Below are positions 10,804-18,829 of a stretch of 64,000 bases of DNA, piece after piece (positions within the stretch are counted from its first letter, which is position 1; every line of letters starts with the position of its first letter). Source of the DNA: Planctomycetota bacterium (lineage in GTDB: Bacteria; Planctomycetota; B15-G4); assembly GCA_029245865.1 (NCBI GenBank), contig JAQWOM010000023.1:1-64000 (forward strand), read 5' to 3'. Under the pieces are notes generated by a model, which was not told where the DNA came from, made no database searches, and worked only from the letters and a program-made list of their open reading frames with translations. Both the position numbers and the translations under genes were made by a program.

Positions 10804-11793
10804 TCATGGCCGATCGCTCGCCTTGCCTTCGGTCGCGTCGGAAGTCTTCGAGTCAGAGTCTTCTGGGACCGTCCGGCCTTCTTGCTCAGCCTTGACCTCG
10901 GCCCCCAGAGACCGCAATTCCTCCGCAGTAAAGCGCTTCAGCATGTCGTCCACCGTGGTGGGATTGATGATTGCCGGCGCCCCCGAGATCCGCGAGAGAG
11001 CCTCGTAAACATCCAGCGCCTCGGGGATAGCGCGCCTGTGGTTTTCAATCTGCAAAGTACCGTGAGGTAGCTTTGTCCGGACTCCCGCAACCGTCAAGAG
11101 GTCATCTCGTGGCGCCTCAGGATCGTCGACCAGCGACACCTTCAAGACGTCTTCACTCGTGAGCAGAGCGAAGCCTCCGTTCTGTCGCAACGACAATTGC
11201 CCCCACTGCTCCAGCATGCGCCCAGGTGAATCGGGATGAGATCGAACAAGGGGCATGAGCGCCTCTTGGCCTTGCATCAACTCGATCGTCGTGCTGCCGC
11301 CGGCATCTCGGTCAATCGAGATCGAACCGGTGACAAAAATTGGCTGATTGCCGCGATTGCGAATACGAATGCGGCCAGAGTCGACTCGAGCTTGCATCTC
11401 GGTGCCGAGCAAGCGGCAGGTCACATCACCAGGAAGCTCGCAGATCACCGTGCGGTCCACACTGATCACATTGAGAAGTCGCATCAAAGGAAAACGCAAC
11501 ACGTCACCCTCTGAATCAAGCCGAAGCACAATCACATGCGACTGCCCATACAACTCGAGGTATCCACCGCTCGAAAGAAACAGTTCGCTCTGACCGCCAC
11601 TCCCCTGCTCAAGCTCATCGCCAATCGCGAGGTTCGCAGAAGAAGCGAAAGGGTAAAGCACAGTCTCTACCCGATTGGGTCCACGACGCACTGCCACAGA
11701 ATCCATGAGTCGGCGAGCAAGGATGCTCTCCTGCGCTGGCAACGCCGCGGCCAAGGCCAACACGGCGAGCGTGATTCTTATGACACTTGTCAT
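10804..11793 (-). CDS. Exported FecR-like protein of unknown function
   Basis: 329 aa. An N-terminal signal peptide ([15 protein letters not shown], cleavage near residue 21) is followed by a beta-rich region at about 50-190 that reads like a FecR domain: alternating short strands, [19 protein letters not shown], then [12 protein letters not shown], and [20 protein letters not shown]. The rest, to the acidic C-terminus, is unrecognised. FecR-like domains outside TonB signalling often occur on periplasmic proteins of Planctomycetota. ATG start 10 bases after the accC stop, so it is probably co-transcribed with accBC although no functional link is known. Assignment to FecR is tentative. Confidence 0.6.
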   Translation of the reverse strand: MTSVIRITLAVLALAAALPAQESILARRLMDSVAVRRGPNRVETVLYPFASSANLAIGDELEQGSGGQSELFLSSGGYLELYGQSHVIVLRLDSEGDVLRFPLMRLLNVISVDRTVICELPGDVTCRLLGTEMQARVDSGRIRIRNRGNQPIFVTGSISIDRDAGGSTTIELMQGQEALMPLVRSHPDSPGRMLEQWGQLSLRQNGGFALLTSEDVLKVSLVDDPEAPRDDLLTVAGVRTKLPHGTLQIENHRRAIPEALDVYEALSRISGAPAIINPTTVDDMLKRFTAEELRSLGAEVKAEQEGRTVPEDSDSKTSDATEGKASDRP

Positions 11794-11803
11794 GTAGAGA
11801 AAG

Positions 11804-13156
11804 TCACTCGGTGTCCGAGTCCTGCATCGTTTCGATGAAACTTGTGTCGTACATCCCGGCCAGAAAACGAGGATCCTTTAGGAACCGCTTGTGGGCGGAC
11901 AAAGTTGTGAACACACCTTCGATGACACATTCATCGAGCGCAGAGGCCATCGCCTTGATGGCTTCTGCCCGATCGGCCGCATGAACGACCAATTTCCCGA
12001 TCATGGAGTCGTAATAAGGCGAAACCATATATCCAGCATAGACGTGTGAATCGAAGCGAACTCCCATACCCCCAGGATTGACCATTCGGGTGATACGGCC
12101 GCAACTGGGCCGGAATCCGTGGCTCGTGTCCTCCGCGTTGATCCGGCACTCGATGGCTGCCCCGACGAAGCGGACCTCGTCCTGAGTCACCGAAAGTGGC
12201 TGACCAGCTGAAATACGCAGCTGCTCGCGCACGATATCAATGCCCGTGACCATCTCGGTGACAGGATGCTCCACCTGAACTCGAGCATTCAGCTCCATGA
12301 AATAGAACCGGCGCTGCTTGTCCACGAGAAACTCGACCGTCCCCGCATTCACATAGCCAGCCTGCCGACAGAGATCCACGGCTGCCTGGCCCATCTGTGC
12401 GCGAAGCTCTTCCGACAAGATCGGCGAGGGACTTTCTTCCAGCAACTTCTGGTGGCGGCGCTGAACCGAACACTCCCGCTCTCCCAGATGAATCACATTT
12501 CCATGGGAGTCCGCCAACACCTGAATCTCGACGTGATGAGGCTCTTCGACGAGACGCTCGATGTAGACATCCGGATTTCCGAACGCGCCTTCAGCTTCTG
12601 TACGGGCTGCGTGAAATGCAGTCAGCAATTCCGATGGCGCATGAACCGGGCGCATGCCCCGCCCCCCACCACCGGCCGTCGCTTTGACCATGACCGGGTA
12701 ACCGATCTCTGCCGCGACCCGCTCTGCTTCGGCCTCCTCGTGAACAATGCCATCGCTTCCAGGCACGATGGGAACACCGGCCTTCCTCGCTGTGGCACGT
12801 GCGGTGTTCTTGTCGCCCATCGAAGAGATCACATCGGCGGGCGGGCCGATAAATGTAAAGCCGCAGGCATTCACAACCTCGACGAACTTGCTGTTTTCGG
12901 ACAGAAACCCGTAGCCGGGGTGGATCGCGTCCGCTTCCGAGATCTCGGCCGCACTGATCACCCTGTTCATATCGAGATAACTATCCTTCGCTGGCGCAGG
13001 TCCTATGCACACAGCTTCGTCAGCAAGCTCGATGTAGGCGGCATCCCGGTCTGCCTCGCTATAGACGACAACCGTTTCGACACCAAGAGAGCGACACGCC
13101 CGCAAGACTCGCAGGGCGATCTCTCCGCGATTAGCGATGAGGACTCGACCGAACAA
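11804..13156 (-). CDS. accC: Acetyl-CoA carboxylase, biotin carboxylase subunit
   Basis: 450 aa, standard length. It starts at TTG (LFGRVLIANRGEIALRVLRA), preceded by a GAGG about 9 bases upstream; no in-frame ATG lies nearby. Domains: biotin carboxylase N-domain, ATP-grasp and C-domain. Motifs include GGGGRGMR (glycine-rich ATP loop), HVEIQVLAD, RECSVQRRHQKLLEESPS, MELNARVQVEHPVTEM and ECRINAED. It carboxylates the biotin on AccB using bicarbonate and ATP, the first half-reaction of fatty-acid synthesis. It lies 11 bases downstream of accB on the same transcript. The carboxyltransferase genes accA and accD are not in the window. Confidence 0.97.
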   Translation of the reverse strand: MFGRVLIANRGEIALRVLRACRSLGVETVVVYSEADRDAAYIELADEAVCIGPAPAKDSYLDMNRVISAAEISEADAIHPGYGFLSENSKFVEVVNACGFTFIGPPADVISSMGDKNTARATARKAGVPIVPGSDGIVHEEAEAERVAAEIGYPVMVKATAGGGGRGMRPVHAPSELLTAFHAARTEAEGAFGNPDVYIERLVEEPHHVEIQVLADSHGNVIHLGERECSVQRRHQKLLEESPSPILSEELRAQMGQAAVDLCRQAGYVNAGTVEFLVDKQRRFYFMELNARVQVEHPVTEMVTGIDIVREQLRISAGQPLSVTQDEVRFVGAAIECRINAEDTSHGFRPSCGRITRMVNPGGMGVRFDSHVYAGYMVSPYYDSMIGKLVVHAADRAEAIKAMASALDECVIEGVFTTLSAHKRFLKDPRFLAGMYDTSFIETMQDSDTE

Positions 13157-13167
13157 TGGTGACAGCC

Positions 13168-13911
13168 TCAGTGAGTCCGGAGCAACATGAGAGTCTGACC
13201 GAACTCCACGGCCTCGCCATTCTCCACTTCGATGGAGACGACTTCGCCTGAAGCATCCGGTGTGATCTCGTTCATCACTTTCATGGCCTCGATAATACAG
13301 ACCGTACCCGCGACCTCGACCGAGTCACCAACGCTTGCGAAGGGCGAAGCCTCTGGGCTTGGAGCTCTGTAGAAAGTTCCGACCATCGGCGACTTGAACG
13401 CATGCAGATCCTCGGCGACTGCCCTCTCGGGCTCCGCGGCAACGGGCACAGAAGCGGGCTCTGCAACCGGAGCAGCCGAAACCGAGACCGCCGGGGCGGC
13501 GATCGCTGCAACCTGAGCGGCTCCTGCACGTTTGACGTGAATACGCGTGGCCCCGTCCGTTGAGCGCTCGTATTCCACCTCCACCAACCCGTGCTGCTCC
13601 ATCAACTCGGCAAGATCCGAGATCTCAGGGAAACCGCGCGCAGCATCCGTGGGCGCAGCCTTCTGGCGAGCTGATTTCCGTCGAGCTGATTTCCGCCGAG
13701 TTCCAATCTTCCCGGAAGAGCGGGTCGAACGGCTCGCCTTTGCAGTCGGCTTCTTTGCAACCGCAACCGAACGAACGGCCTTGGTCGTCTTGCCTCGCTT
13801 GCCGGCTGTCACGCGAGCGACAGCCTTGGCCTTAGTTGCCTTCGGCTTGGACTTACGCTTGCGAGACGCCTTCTTGGCGCCAGAGCGGGCGGCTTTTTTT
13901 TGTACGGCCAC
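13168..13911 (-). CDS. accB: Biotin carboxyl carrier protein with histone-H1-like N-terminal tail
   Basis: 247 aa; typical AccB is 150-170. Residues 1 to about 95 form a Lys/Ala/Arg-rich tail (AKKASRKRKSKPKATKAKA and RRKSARRKSARQKAA, part of it from a short direct repeat). The AccB helix ISDLAELMEQHGLVEVEYE follows, then an Ala/Pro/Val linker and the biotinyl domain with the EAMKVMNEI biotinylation Lys (about residue 211). The start is GTG with a very good ribosome site (AAAGGAG, 6 bases). The biotin domain is ordinary. The basic tail is not part of the AccB family and resembles H1/HC1 DNA-binding tails. Next gene downstream is accC. Confidence 0.94.
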   Translation of the reverse strand: MAVQKKAARSGAKKASRKRKSKPKATKAKAVARVTAGKRGKTTKAVRSVAVAKKPTAKASRSTRSSGKIGTRRKSARRKSARQKAAPTDAARGFPEISDLAELMEQHGLVEVEYERSTDGATRIHVKRAGAAQVAAIAAPAVSVSAAPVAEPASVPVAAEPERAVAEDLHAFKSPMVGTFYRAPSPEASPFASVGDSVEVAGTVCIIEAMKVMNEITPDASGEVVSIEVENGEAVEFGQTLMLLRTH

Positions 13912-13917
13912 GAAGAG

Positions 13918-13924
13918 CTCCTTT
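13918..13924 (-). promoter_or_regulatory. Shine-Dalgarno site of accB
   Basis: AAAGGAG on the minus strand, 6 bases before the GTG at 13911. It fixes the accB start and therefore confirms that the basic N-terminal tail is translated. Confidence 0.7.
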
Positions 13925-13950
13925 CAGGGGGCTCGGTACGCGAAGGTTCC

Positions 13951-14526
13951 CTAATCAGGAGCCGATACGCGCTCCGAGTACGTGCCAGTACGGGTATCAA
14001 CTTTCACGTACTCGCCCTGGTTCAGATAGACGGGGACTTGGATCACTGTCCCCGTATCCAGAGTGGCGGGCTTATTCCCACCTTGTGCAGTGCTGCCTTT
14101 GACCCAAGGCGTCGTCTCGGTGACCTCAAACACCATGTGGTCCGGTAAGGCAATCGAAATGATATCTGCGTCGCACATCTTGAACTTACAGACAGTGTTT
14201 TCTTTGAGGAACGGAAGCAGGTCGGTCAGCCGGTCTTCATCCACGGGCGATTGATCGTAAGTCTCGGGGTCCATGAACACATAGCTAGTGCCCTCGCGAT
14301 AGAGGTACTCCATGTCCCTCTTGTCCACGATGACTTGCTCGACCTTGTCCTTGCTGTCGTACGTCACGTCCTTCACAGCACCCGTCTGGAGGTTCTTGAG
14401 CCTCGTGCGGACAAACGCACCGCCCTTGCCGGGCTTGACGAACTGGAAGCTGACCATGTCGAACAACTTGCCGTCGACGCGGAGCGTGATGCCGTTGGAA
14501 AATTGATTGGTCGAGATGATGACCAT
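13951..14526 (-). CDS. efp: Translation elongation factor P
   Basis: 191 aa from ATG at 14526 (MVIISTNQFSNGITLRVDGK). The open frame runs 30 codons further upstream, but that extension overlaps the next gene and is not EF-P-like. Three OB/KOW domains are expected. The tip of domain I is FVKPGKGGAFVRTRLKN, with Lys at position 34, the residue modified by EpmA-type enzymes or used in other EF-P modification systems. It relieves ribosome stalling at polyproline. No modification gene (epmA, epmB, earP, ymfI) is visible nearby. It sits 40 bases upstream of accB on the same strand. Confidence 0.96.
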   Translation of the reverse strand: MVIISTNQFSNGITLRVDGKLFDMVSFQFVKPGKGGAFVRTRLKNLQTGAVKDVTYDSKDKVEQVIVDKRDMEYLYREGTSYVFMDPETYDQSPVDEDRLTDLLPFLKENTVCKFKMCDADIISIALPDHMVFEVTETTPWVKGSTAQGGNKPATLDTGTVIQVPVYLNQGEYVKVDTRTGTYSERVSAPD

Positions 14527-14587
14527 GGAAGGACGTCTCGGGGGCCGTCTAAGGGTCGCGCCATTGAACAGAGCCGTCTCGGCCGAA

Positions 14588-16030
14588 TCAACAGGAGCGG
14601 GGTGGACGGCCTCCACTGGCCAGCGGGGACACGATCAGCCCCAGAACGATGGCCGTTGGGGCCACCTGCATCAGCAATCGGCCCAGGGTCAGCTTCATCA
14701 GAAAGGGCAAGGGGTCGCCATCTGGATGGATCAGCGCCGCAGCAGGGCTGCTCCACGAGGTCACCGCGTAGGCCACGACATAGCTGGCACATTGCACCGC
14801 CAAGACAACCAAGATCATGCGAGGAACGGGCCGTCCGAGGCGCCTCGCTCCGAGCATCAGCAAGAAGGTGAGCACGGCCCAGGTCAGATTCCAGGACCTG
14901 AAGTTCATGACCTCCTCGCCCAACCCGCTCACGATGATCCCGAGCCGCGACAGCCCCGCTGTGAACGCATCACCATGAAGCCTCCCGAGGTAATGCTCAT
15001 CGGTGATCGGAAGCCCTGAGGCGGCAATTCCCCAGAGCCCGAGGTAAAGCCCGAGGCCAAGCCCTGCCACACCGGTGGCGCACCGCCATCGACTTCGGGG
15101 TGCCGAGACCAAGACGGCCAGCGCCACACCGACAAGCAAAGGAAGCCCCTCGTTCTTGGTCAGCGTTGCGAACCCCAGGAGCAAACCTGCCTCCACGTAA
15201 CCACGAGCACGTCGAGCTTGCAGCCCATCCGCCAGCGCCAGCACGGCCCCCATCAGAAACAAACTCAAAGGGATGTCCGCCATGGCGGAGGCCGCACCGG
15301 CTCCAGGTGGCGGCATCAGCACAAACGAGAGCATCGGTAAGTTCGCAATCCATGCTGCAGCGAGAGCTCCGCTGAGTGCTCCACTCCGTCGACGCAAAGC
15401 TCCATAAGCAGTCGCGACAAGAGCCACTGCAAACCACGGAAAGATCGACGAAGCGATTCGATCATTGAACTCACCGCTCACGAGCGCCGGCAAGTTCGCA
15501 ATATGCGACACGAGAGGCGGATAGCGCTGATGCGTGAGACTGTAATAAGGGTCGGTAGAAACGACGCCGAAGAGCGTCCCATCCGCCGCCAAGGCCTTTG
15601 CCTTGAACATCCAGCGCGTGATCGCATCGAACTGAAAGGTCGGCCGCAACCAGCCGGAACGCACGGCAAGAGCCAAGCCAACGCAGGCAAGAATCAGAAG
15701 CGCAGCGTGTGCAAGTAGCTCGTTCCGAGAGAGAGAGCGCAACGACTTTCGCTCCTCGTCCTCAGAGAGCCGAAAGCGCGGCGACACTCGCCAGGCAGGC
15801 ACCACGAGTGCCAACACGAGAAAGCCCACAGCGCCCCCGAGCGTAGCTCGCGAGACACCCAATCCAAGTCCATCAACAAGCAAAGAAAGTGAGCCGACGG
15901 AGCCCAGCCCCAACATCAATCCACGCCCGAGACGCTCAATCCAACCGAACGCCGGGTCGCCAAGCACGCCCCGATCGATAAGCACACCGACCAACAAGCA
16001 CACCAGCAGCGAGACAACCAACGCGCTCAT
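14588..16030 (-). CDS. Multi-pass membrane protein, GT-C/PMT-like
   Basis: 480 aa with about ten or more hydrophobic segments. After two helices at the N-terminus comes a loop with FQFDAITRWMFKAKAL and then YPPLVSHIANLPAL, followed by evenly spaced helices. The loop after the first helices carrying an Asp and aromatic residues, together with TLTKNEGLPLLVGVAL, resembles GT39/PMT-family glycosyltransferases that use polyprenyl-linked sugars. The catalytic residue cannot be assigned with confidence. It overlaps the upstream gene by 4 bases (ATGA), so the two are translated together. Role unknown; glycosylation of exported proteins is only a possibility. Confidence 0.65.
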   Translation of the reverse strand: MSALVVSLLVCLLVGVLIDRGVLGDPAFGWIERLGRGLMLGLGSVGSLSLLVDGLGLGVSRATLGGAVGFLVLALVVPAWRVSPRFRLSEDEERKSLRSLSRNELLAHAALLILACVGLALAVRSGWLRPTFQFDAITRWMFKAKALAADGTLFGVVSTDPYYSLTHQRYPPLVSHIANLPALVSGEFNDRIASSIFPWFAVALVATAYGALRRRSGALSGALAAAWIANLPMLSFVLMPPPGAGAASAMADIPLSLFLMGAVLALADGLQARRARGYVEAGLLLGFATLTKNEGLPLLVGVALAVLVSAPRSRWRCATGVAGLGLGLYLGLWGIAASGLPITDEHYLGRLHGDAFTAGLSRLGIIVSGLGEEVMNFRSWNLTWAVLTFLLMLGARRLGRPVPRMILVVLAVQCASYVVAYAVTSWSSPAAALIHPDGDPLPFLMKLTLGRLLMQVAPTAIVLGLIVSPLASGGRPPRSC

Positions 16031-16611
16031 CGCCCGTCTCCTGAGGCAGCCTTGCGACGTTCAGCTTGTCGTTGCAGGCGGCGCAACTCCTTGCGCTGTT
16101 CCAGGGTCAACTCGGGCTCTTGCACTCCAGCCGCTTCCGGTGCGCTGACTTCGTCAACGGGACGTTCGAGACGGCTCTCTACGACCGTAGCTCCGGGCTC
16201 GGTGGGATCATCTCTGGTACTCCCGTTCTCCGCCCATGTTCCAACCATCGGCACAGGGTAGAGGTCGTACATGAGCGGCCACATCTCGTTGCGTGGCACT
16301 CCCTTGAACTGCACAAAGACTGAGGGGTCATCCCGGTAACTCTCCTGGATGCGTGCCGCATCTCTCATCCGCCGGACGAAGTAGGCCTTCCAGCGATCCG
16401 GATCTTTTTTTCCGAAGCCGCGTAGGTATGCGGTTGGCGCCAGAGGGTCACGAGCCTGGAGTTCCTTCAGATACGAATCCAACTTGAGGACCTCGAGCGG
16501 AGCTCCTCGCCCCAGCGGATCCCTGAAGGGATCTTCGCCAGGAATCCAGCGCACCAGGATGGCCAGCACCACTACCAGCGCAGCGATCTGTGTGGCGACC
16601 GTTCGATCCAT
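16027..16611 (-). CDS. Hypothetical membrane-anchored protein
   Basis: 194 aa. One N-terminal hydrophobic segment (ATQIAALVVVLAILVRW, about residues 5-22) acts as an anchor or uncleaved signal. A hydrophilic domain of about 120 residues follows, with conserved-looking aromatic patches (WKAYFVRRMRDAARIQESY; NEMWPLMYDLYPVP). The C-terminal 50 residues are charged, with an Arg/Lys-rich predicted helix. I do not recognise the family. The 4-base overlap with the downstream GT-C-like gene suggests that the two products work together at the membrane. Confidence 0.6.
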   Translation of the reverse strand: MDRTVATQIAALVVVLAILVRWIPGEDPFRDPLGRGAPLEVLKLDSYLKELQARDPLAPTAYLRGFGKKDPDRWKAYFVRRMRDAARIQESYRDDPSVFVQFKGVPRNEMWPLMYDLYPVPMVGTWAENGSTRDDPTEPGATVVESRLERPVDEVSAPEAAGVQEPELTLEQRKELRRLQRQAERRKAASGDGR

Positions 16612-16741
16612 ATTTGAGGCTCATCCGAACGTGGGCGGGCGGCGAACAACCGGGGATCCTATCATCGACATCAAGCGCGCAAACGGGCTTCCAGGTTTCC
16701 TCGGCACGCTTCGGCGCACATTCTTCGATATCTTTCACGCC

Positions 16742-17650
16742 ATGACCACGACAACGATTGATGGATCCTCGAGGCCACAGGACTGGCGCGAGCGAATCGC
16801 CACCACGCCGGCCTGGGGTGGCGTGCTTCTGTGCCATCCGGCTCACTTTGACGTACTCGACGTCAAGAACAGCTTCATGAAGGGCCAGATCGGCTCCGTC
16901 GACAAGGAGCGCGCCCTCCATCAGTGGCACCAACTCACCGAAACCTATCGGAGCCTCGGCGTCGAGGTTCACGTCCTCGACCCCATCGCTGATCTCGAGG
17001 ACATGGTTTTTTGCGCAAACCCGGTCTGCATTCTCCCCCGTGCTGACGGTGGAGCGGACGTGATCCCATCACATATGAATCACCCTTCGAGGCAACGAGA
17101 GGTTGAACATGTGCTGGGGTGGTTTGATGGCTGGGGTTGTGATGTCACGCACCTACCCGAAGGTGCCGGACGAATCGAAGGGCACGGAGATGTCCTCGTG
17201 GTGCCTGGTCGACGCCTCGCCCTCGGCGGACATGGAGGGCGCACCGAACTTCGAGCACTCGATGCGCTTGCAGCAGCATGCGACATCACCCTGATCCCGC
17301 TCGCTCTCCAGGGCGACGTTTTCTACCACCTGGATACGTGCCTGGCAGTTCTGGATGAGAACACAGTGTTAATTCATCCACCTGCATTCCACGAGCATGC
17401 GCTCGGAACTCTCTCCGAACTGTTTCCGCGCATCTTGATTGCCGAGCCAACCGAGGCCTCCGATCATCTTGCTGTCAACGCGCACGCACTGGCAGATGGA
17501 ACGGTGGTCATGGGAGCGCAATCTCCGCGAACTGCCGCCCGACTTCGTGAAGCGGGCTTCCATCCCGCCACAGTCGATGTTTCAGAGTTTCACAAGTCAG
17601 GCGGTTCTGTCTTTTGCATGCGGCTCGACGTACCAGCCCTCACCCGCTGA
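16742..17650 (+). CDS. Dimethylarginine dimethylaminohydrolase / amidinotransferase family enzyme
   Basis: 302 aa from ATG at 16742. The open frame extends 86 codons upstream but crosses the divergent gene. The protein has the pentein fold pattern: FCANPV (Asn93), IEGHGDVL (Glu146, His148, Asp150), HLDTCLAVL (catalytic His197) and SGGSVFCMRL (catalytic Cys292). These correspond to the guanidinium-binding and Cys-His catalytic residues of DDAH and related arginine-modifying enzymes. It likely hydrolyses methylarginine or a related guanidino compound to citrulline, or is an arginine-handling relative such as an ornithine-forming dihydrolase. It stands alone, convergent with moaB, so context does not decide the substrate. 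Confidence 0.85.
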   Translation: MTTTTIDGSSRPQDWRERIATTPAWGGVLLCHPAHFDVLDVKNSFMKGQIGSVDKERALHQWHQLTETYRSLGVEVHVLDPIADLEDMVFCANPVCILPRADGGADVIPSHMNHPSRQREVEHVLGWFDGWGCDVTHLPEGAGRIEGHGDVLVVPGRRLALGGHGGRTELRALDALAAACDITLIPLALQGDVFYHLDTCLAVLDENTVLIHPPAFHEHALGTLSELFPRILIAEPTEASDHLAVNAHALADGTVVMGAQSPRTAARLREAGFHPATVDVSEFHKSGGSVFCMRLDVPALTR

Positions 17651-17674
17651 AACCGCGCGGCCGAGACACATCCA

Positions 17675-18166
17675 TCAGGGTAGGTCGTCGGCGCAATCCT
17701 GGACCGCACCCTTGAGGATGCGCAGGCCATGAAGCACCGCTGGCAGAACAGCCTCCAGGCATTCGCGAGCTCCCGCCGGGCTGCCCGGCAAGTTGATCAG
17801 CAAGGACTGCCCCGCCGTACCGGCGAGCCCCCGGGACAGGTCAGCGGTTGGCACCGCAGCGCGGCTCGCCGCTCGCATCGCCTCACCTAAGCCAGGTATC
17901 TCACGCTCAAGAACGCGCCGTGTCGCCTCAGGTGTCACATCACGGACAGACAAGCCGGTCCCCCCGCTGGTGAGCACCAGCGGGCAAGCCGCCACGGCCT
18001 CACGCAAAGCCTTCACGAGGGCGGCTTCGTCATCGGGAACGGCCACCACCCCTTCCAGTTCCAATCCGGCAGCCTCGAGGATCGCCCGGACGCCCTCCGC
18101 CGTGGCGTCGGCGCGCTCTCCCGCAGCAACCCGATCGGATGCGAGGACGAGCCGGACAGCCGTCAC
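17675..18166 (-). CDS. moaB: Molybdopterin adenylyltransferase-type protein (MogA/MoaB family)
   Basis: 163 aa. MoCF-biosynthesis fold with LTSGGTGLSVRDVTPEAT (the molybdopterin-binding TSGGTG motif), a G/S-rich loop RGLAGTAGQSLLINLPGSP, and an ASDRVAAGE start typical of MogA/MoaB. It probably adenylylates molybdopterin before metal insertion. Starts at GTG overlapping the moaC stop by 4 bases (GTGA). MogA and MoaB cannot be separated by sequence alone here, so the symbol is provisional. Confidence 0.9.
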   Translation of the reverse strand: MTAVRLVLASDRVAAGERADATAEGVRAILEAAGLELEGVVAVPDDEAALVKALREAVAACPLVLTSGGTGLSVRDVTPEATRRVLEREIPGLGEAMRAASRAAVPTADLSRGLAGTAGQSLLINLPGSPAGARECLEAVLPAVLHGLRILKGAVQDCADDLP

Positions 18167-18654
18167 GAGTCCCCTCGCGACCAGTCCTGGCTCCGCCCGC
18201 CCGACTTTTCGAGCAAACGGACGTCGGTGATGGTCATTTCTCGATCCACCGCCTTCAGCATGTCGATCAATGTCATGGCCGCTGCGACGACCGCCGTAAA
18301 GGCCTCCATTTCCACGCCCGTGCGCCAGGTCGCCTCGGCGACAGCTCGGACCTCAAGAGCGTTTTCCCCTGCGGACGCAATCTCAACGTCCACTTGGTCG
18401 AGCGGCAGGGGGTGACACAGAGGCACCAGGTCTGCAGTTCGCTTGGCGGCTGTGATCCCGGCCAGCCGAGCGACATCGATCACGGGCCCTTTGGGGCCAC
18501 CGCCCCCAAGCGCCAACTTCAGGGTCTCCGGCCGCATGGTCACGAGACCGGCAGCCACAGCCCGGCGCCGCGTCAGGGGCTTCTCACCCACATTCACCAT
18601 GCGAGGTCTCCCTTCCGGGTCCACATGGCTCAACTCAGCATTCTCGTTCGCCAT
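18163..18654 (-). CDS. moaC: Cyclic pyranopterin monophosphate synthase accessory protein
   Basis: 163 aa from ATG at 18654, preceded by GGAAGG with 7-base spacing. An ATG 27 bases upstream (18681) lacks a ribosome site and would add nine residues not seen in the family. Motifs: LSHVDPEGRPRMVNVGEK at the N-terminus, KRTADLVPLCHPLPL (active-site His/Pro region), VEMEAFTAVVAAAMTLIDMLK. It acts with MoaA to make cyclic pyranopterin monophosphate, the first molybdenum-cofactor intermediate. moaB follows with an overlap. moaD and moaE are 12 kb away, and moaA is not in the window. Confidence 0.96.
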   Translation of the reverse strand: MANENAELSHVDPEGRPRMVNVGEKPLTRRRAVAAGLVTMRPETLKLALGGGGPKGPVIDVARLAGITAAKRTADLVPLCHPLPLDQVDVEIASAGENALEVRAVAEATWRTGVEMEAFTAVVAAAMTLIDMLKAVDREMTITDVRLLEKSGGRSQDWSRGDS

Positions 18655-18661
18655 CACAATG

Positions 18662-18667
18662 CCTTCC
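18662..18667 (-). promoter_or_regulatory. Shine-Dalgarno site deciding the moaC start
   Basis: GGAAGG on the minus strand, 7 bases from the ATG at 18654. The upstream alternative ATG at 18681 has no comparable site, and the shorter product matches the usual MoaC N-terminus. Confidence 0.55.
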
Positions 18668-18829
18668 AAGTCTTCCAACATACGGAGGGGCTGCTGCGCT
18701 AATTCTACGACACCAGCTCATTCAGATCCCCGGCTCTGGCCGGAGGACTTCACACAAAGGCCAGCACTCATGCCACCCATCGCCTAGTAAGATATAGGAC
18801 ACAGCACTCTTCCACAGGAGAATCCCCCT

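Noticed and set aside
12266-13162. 298-codon plus-strand frame over accC
   Set aside because: Shadow of biotin carboxylase, caused by high GC; product is His/Arg-rich without motifs.
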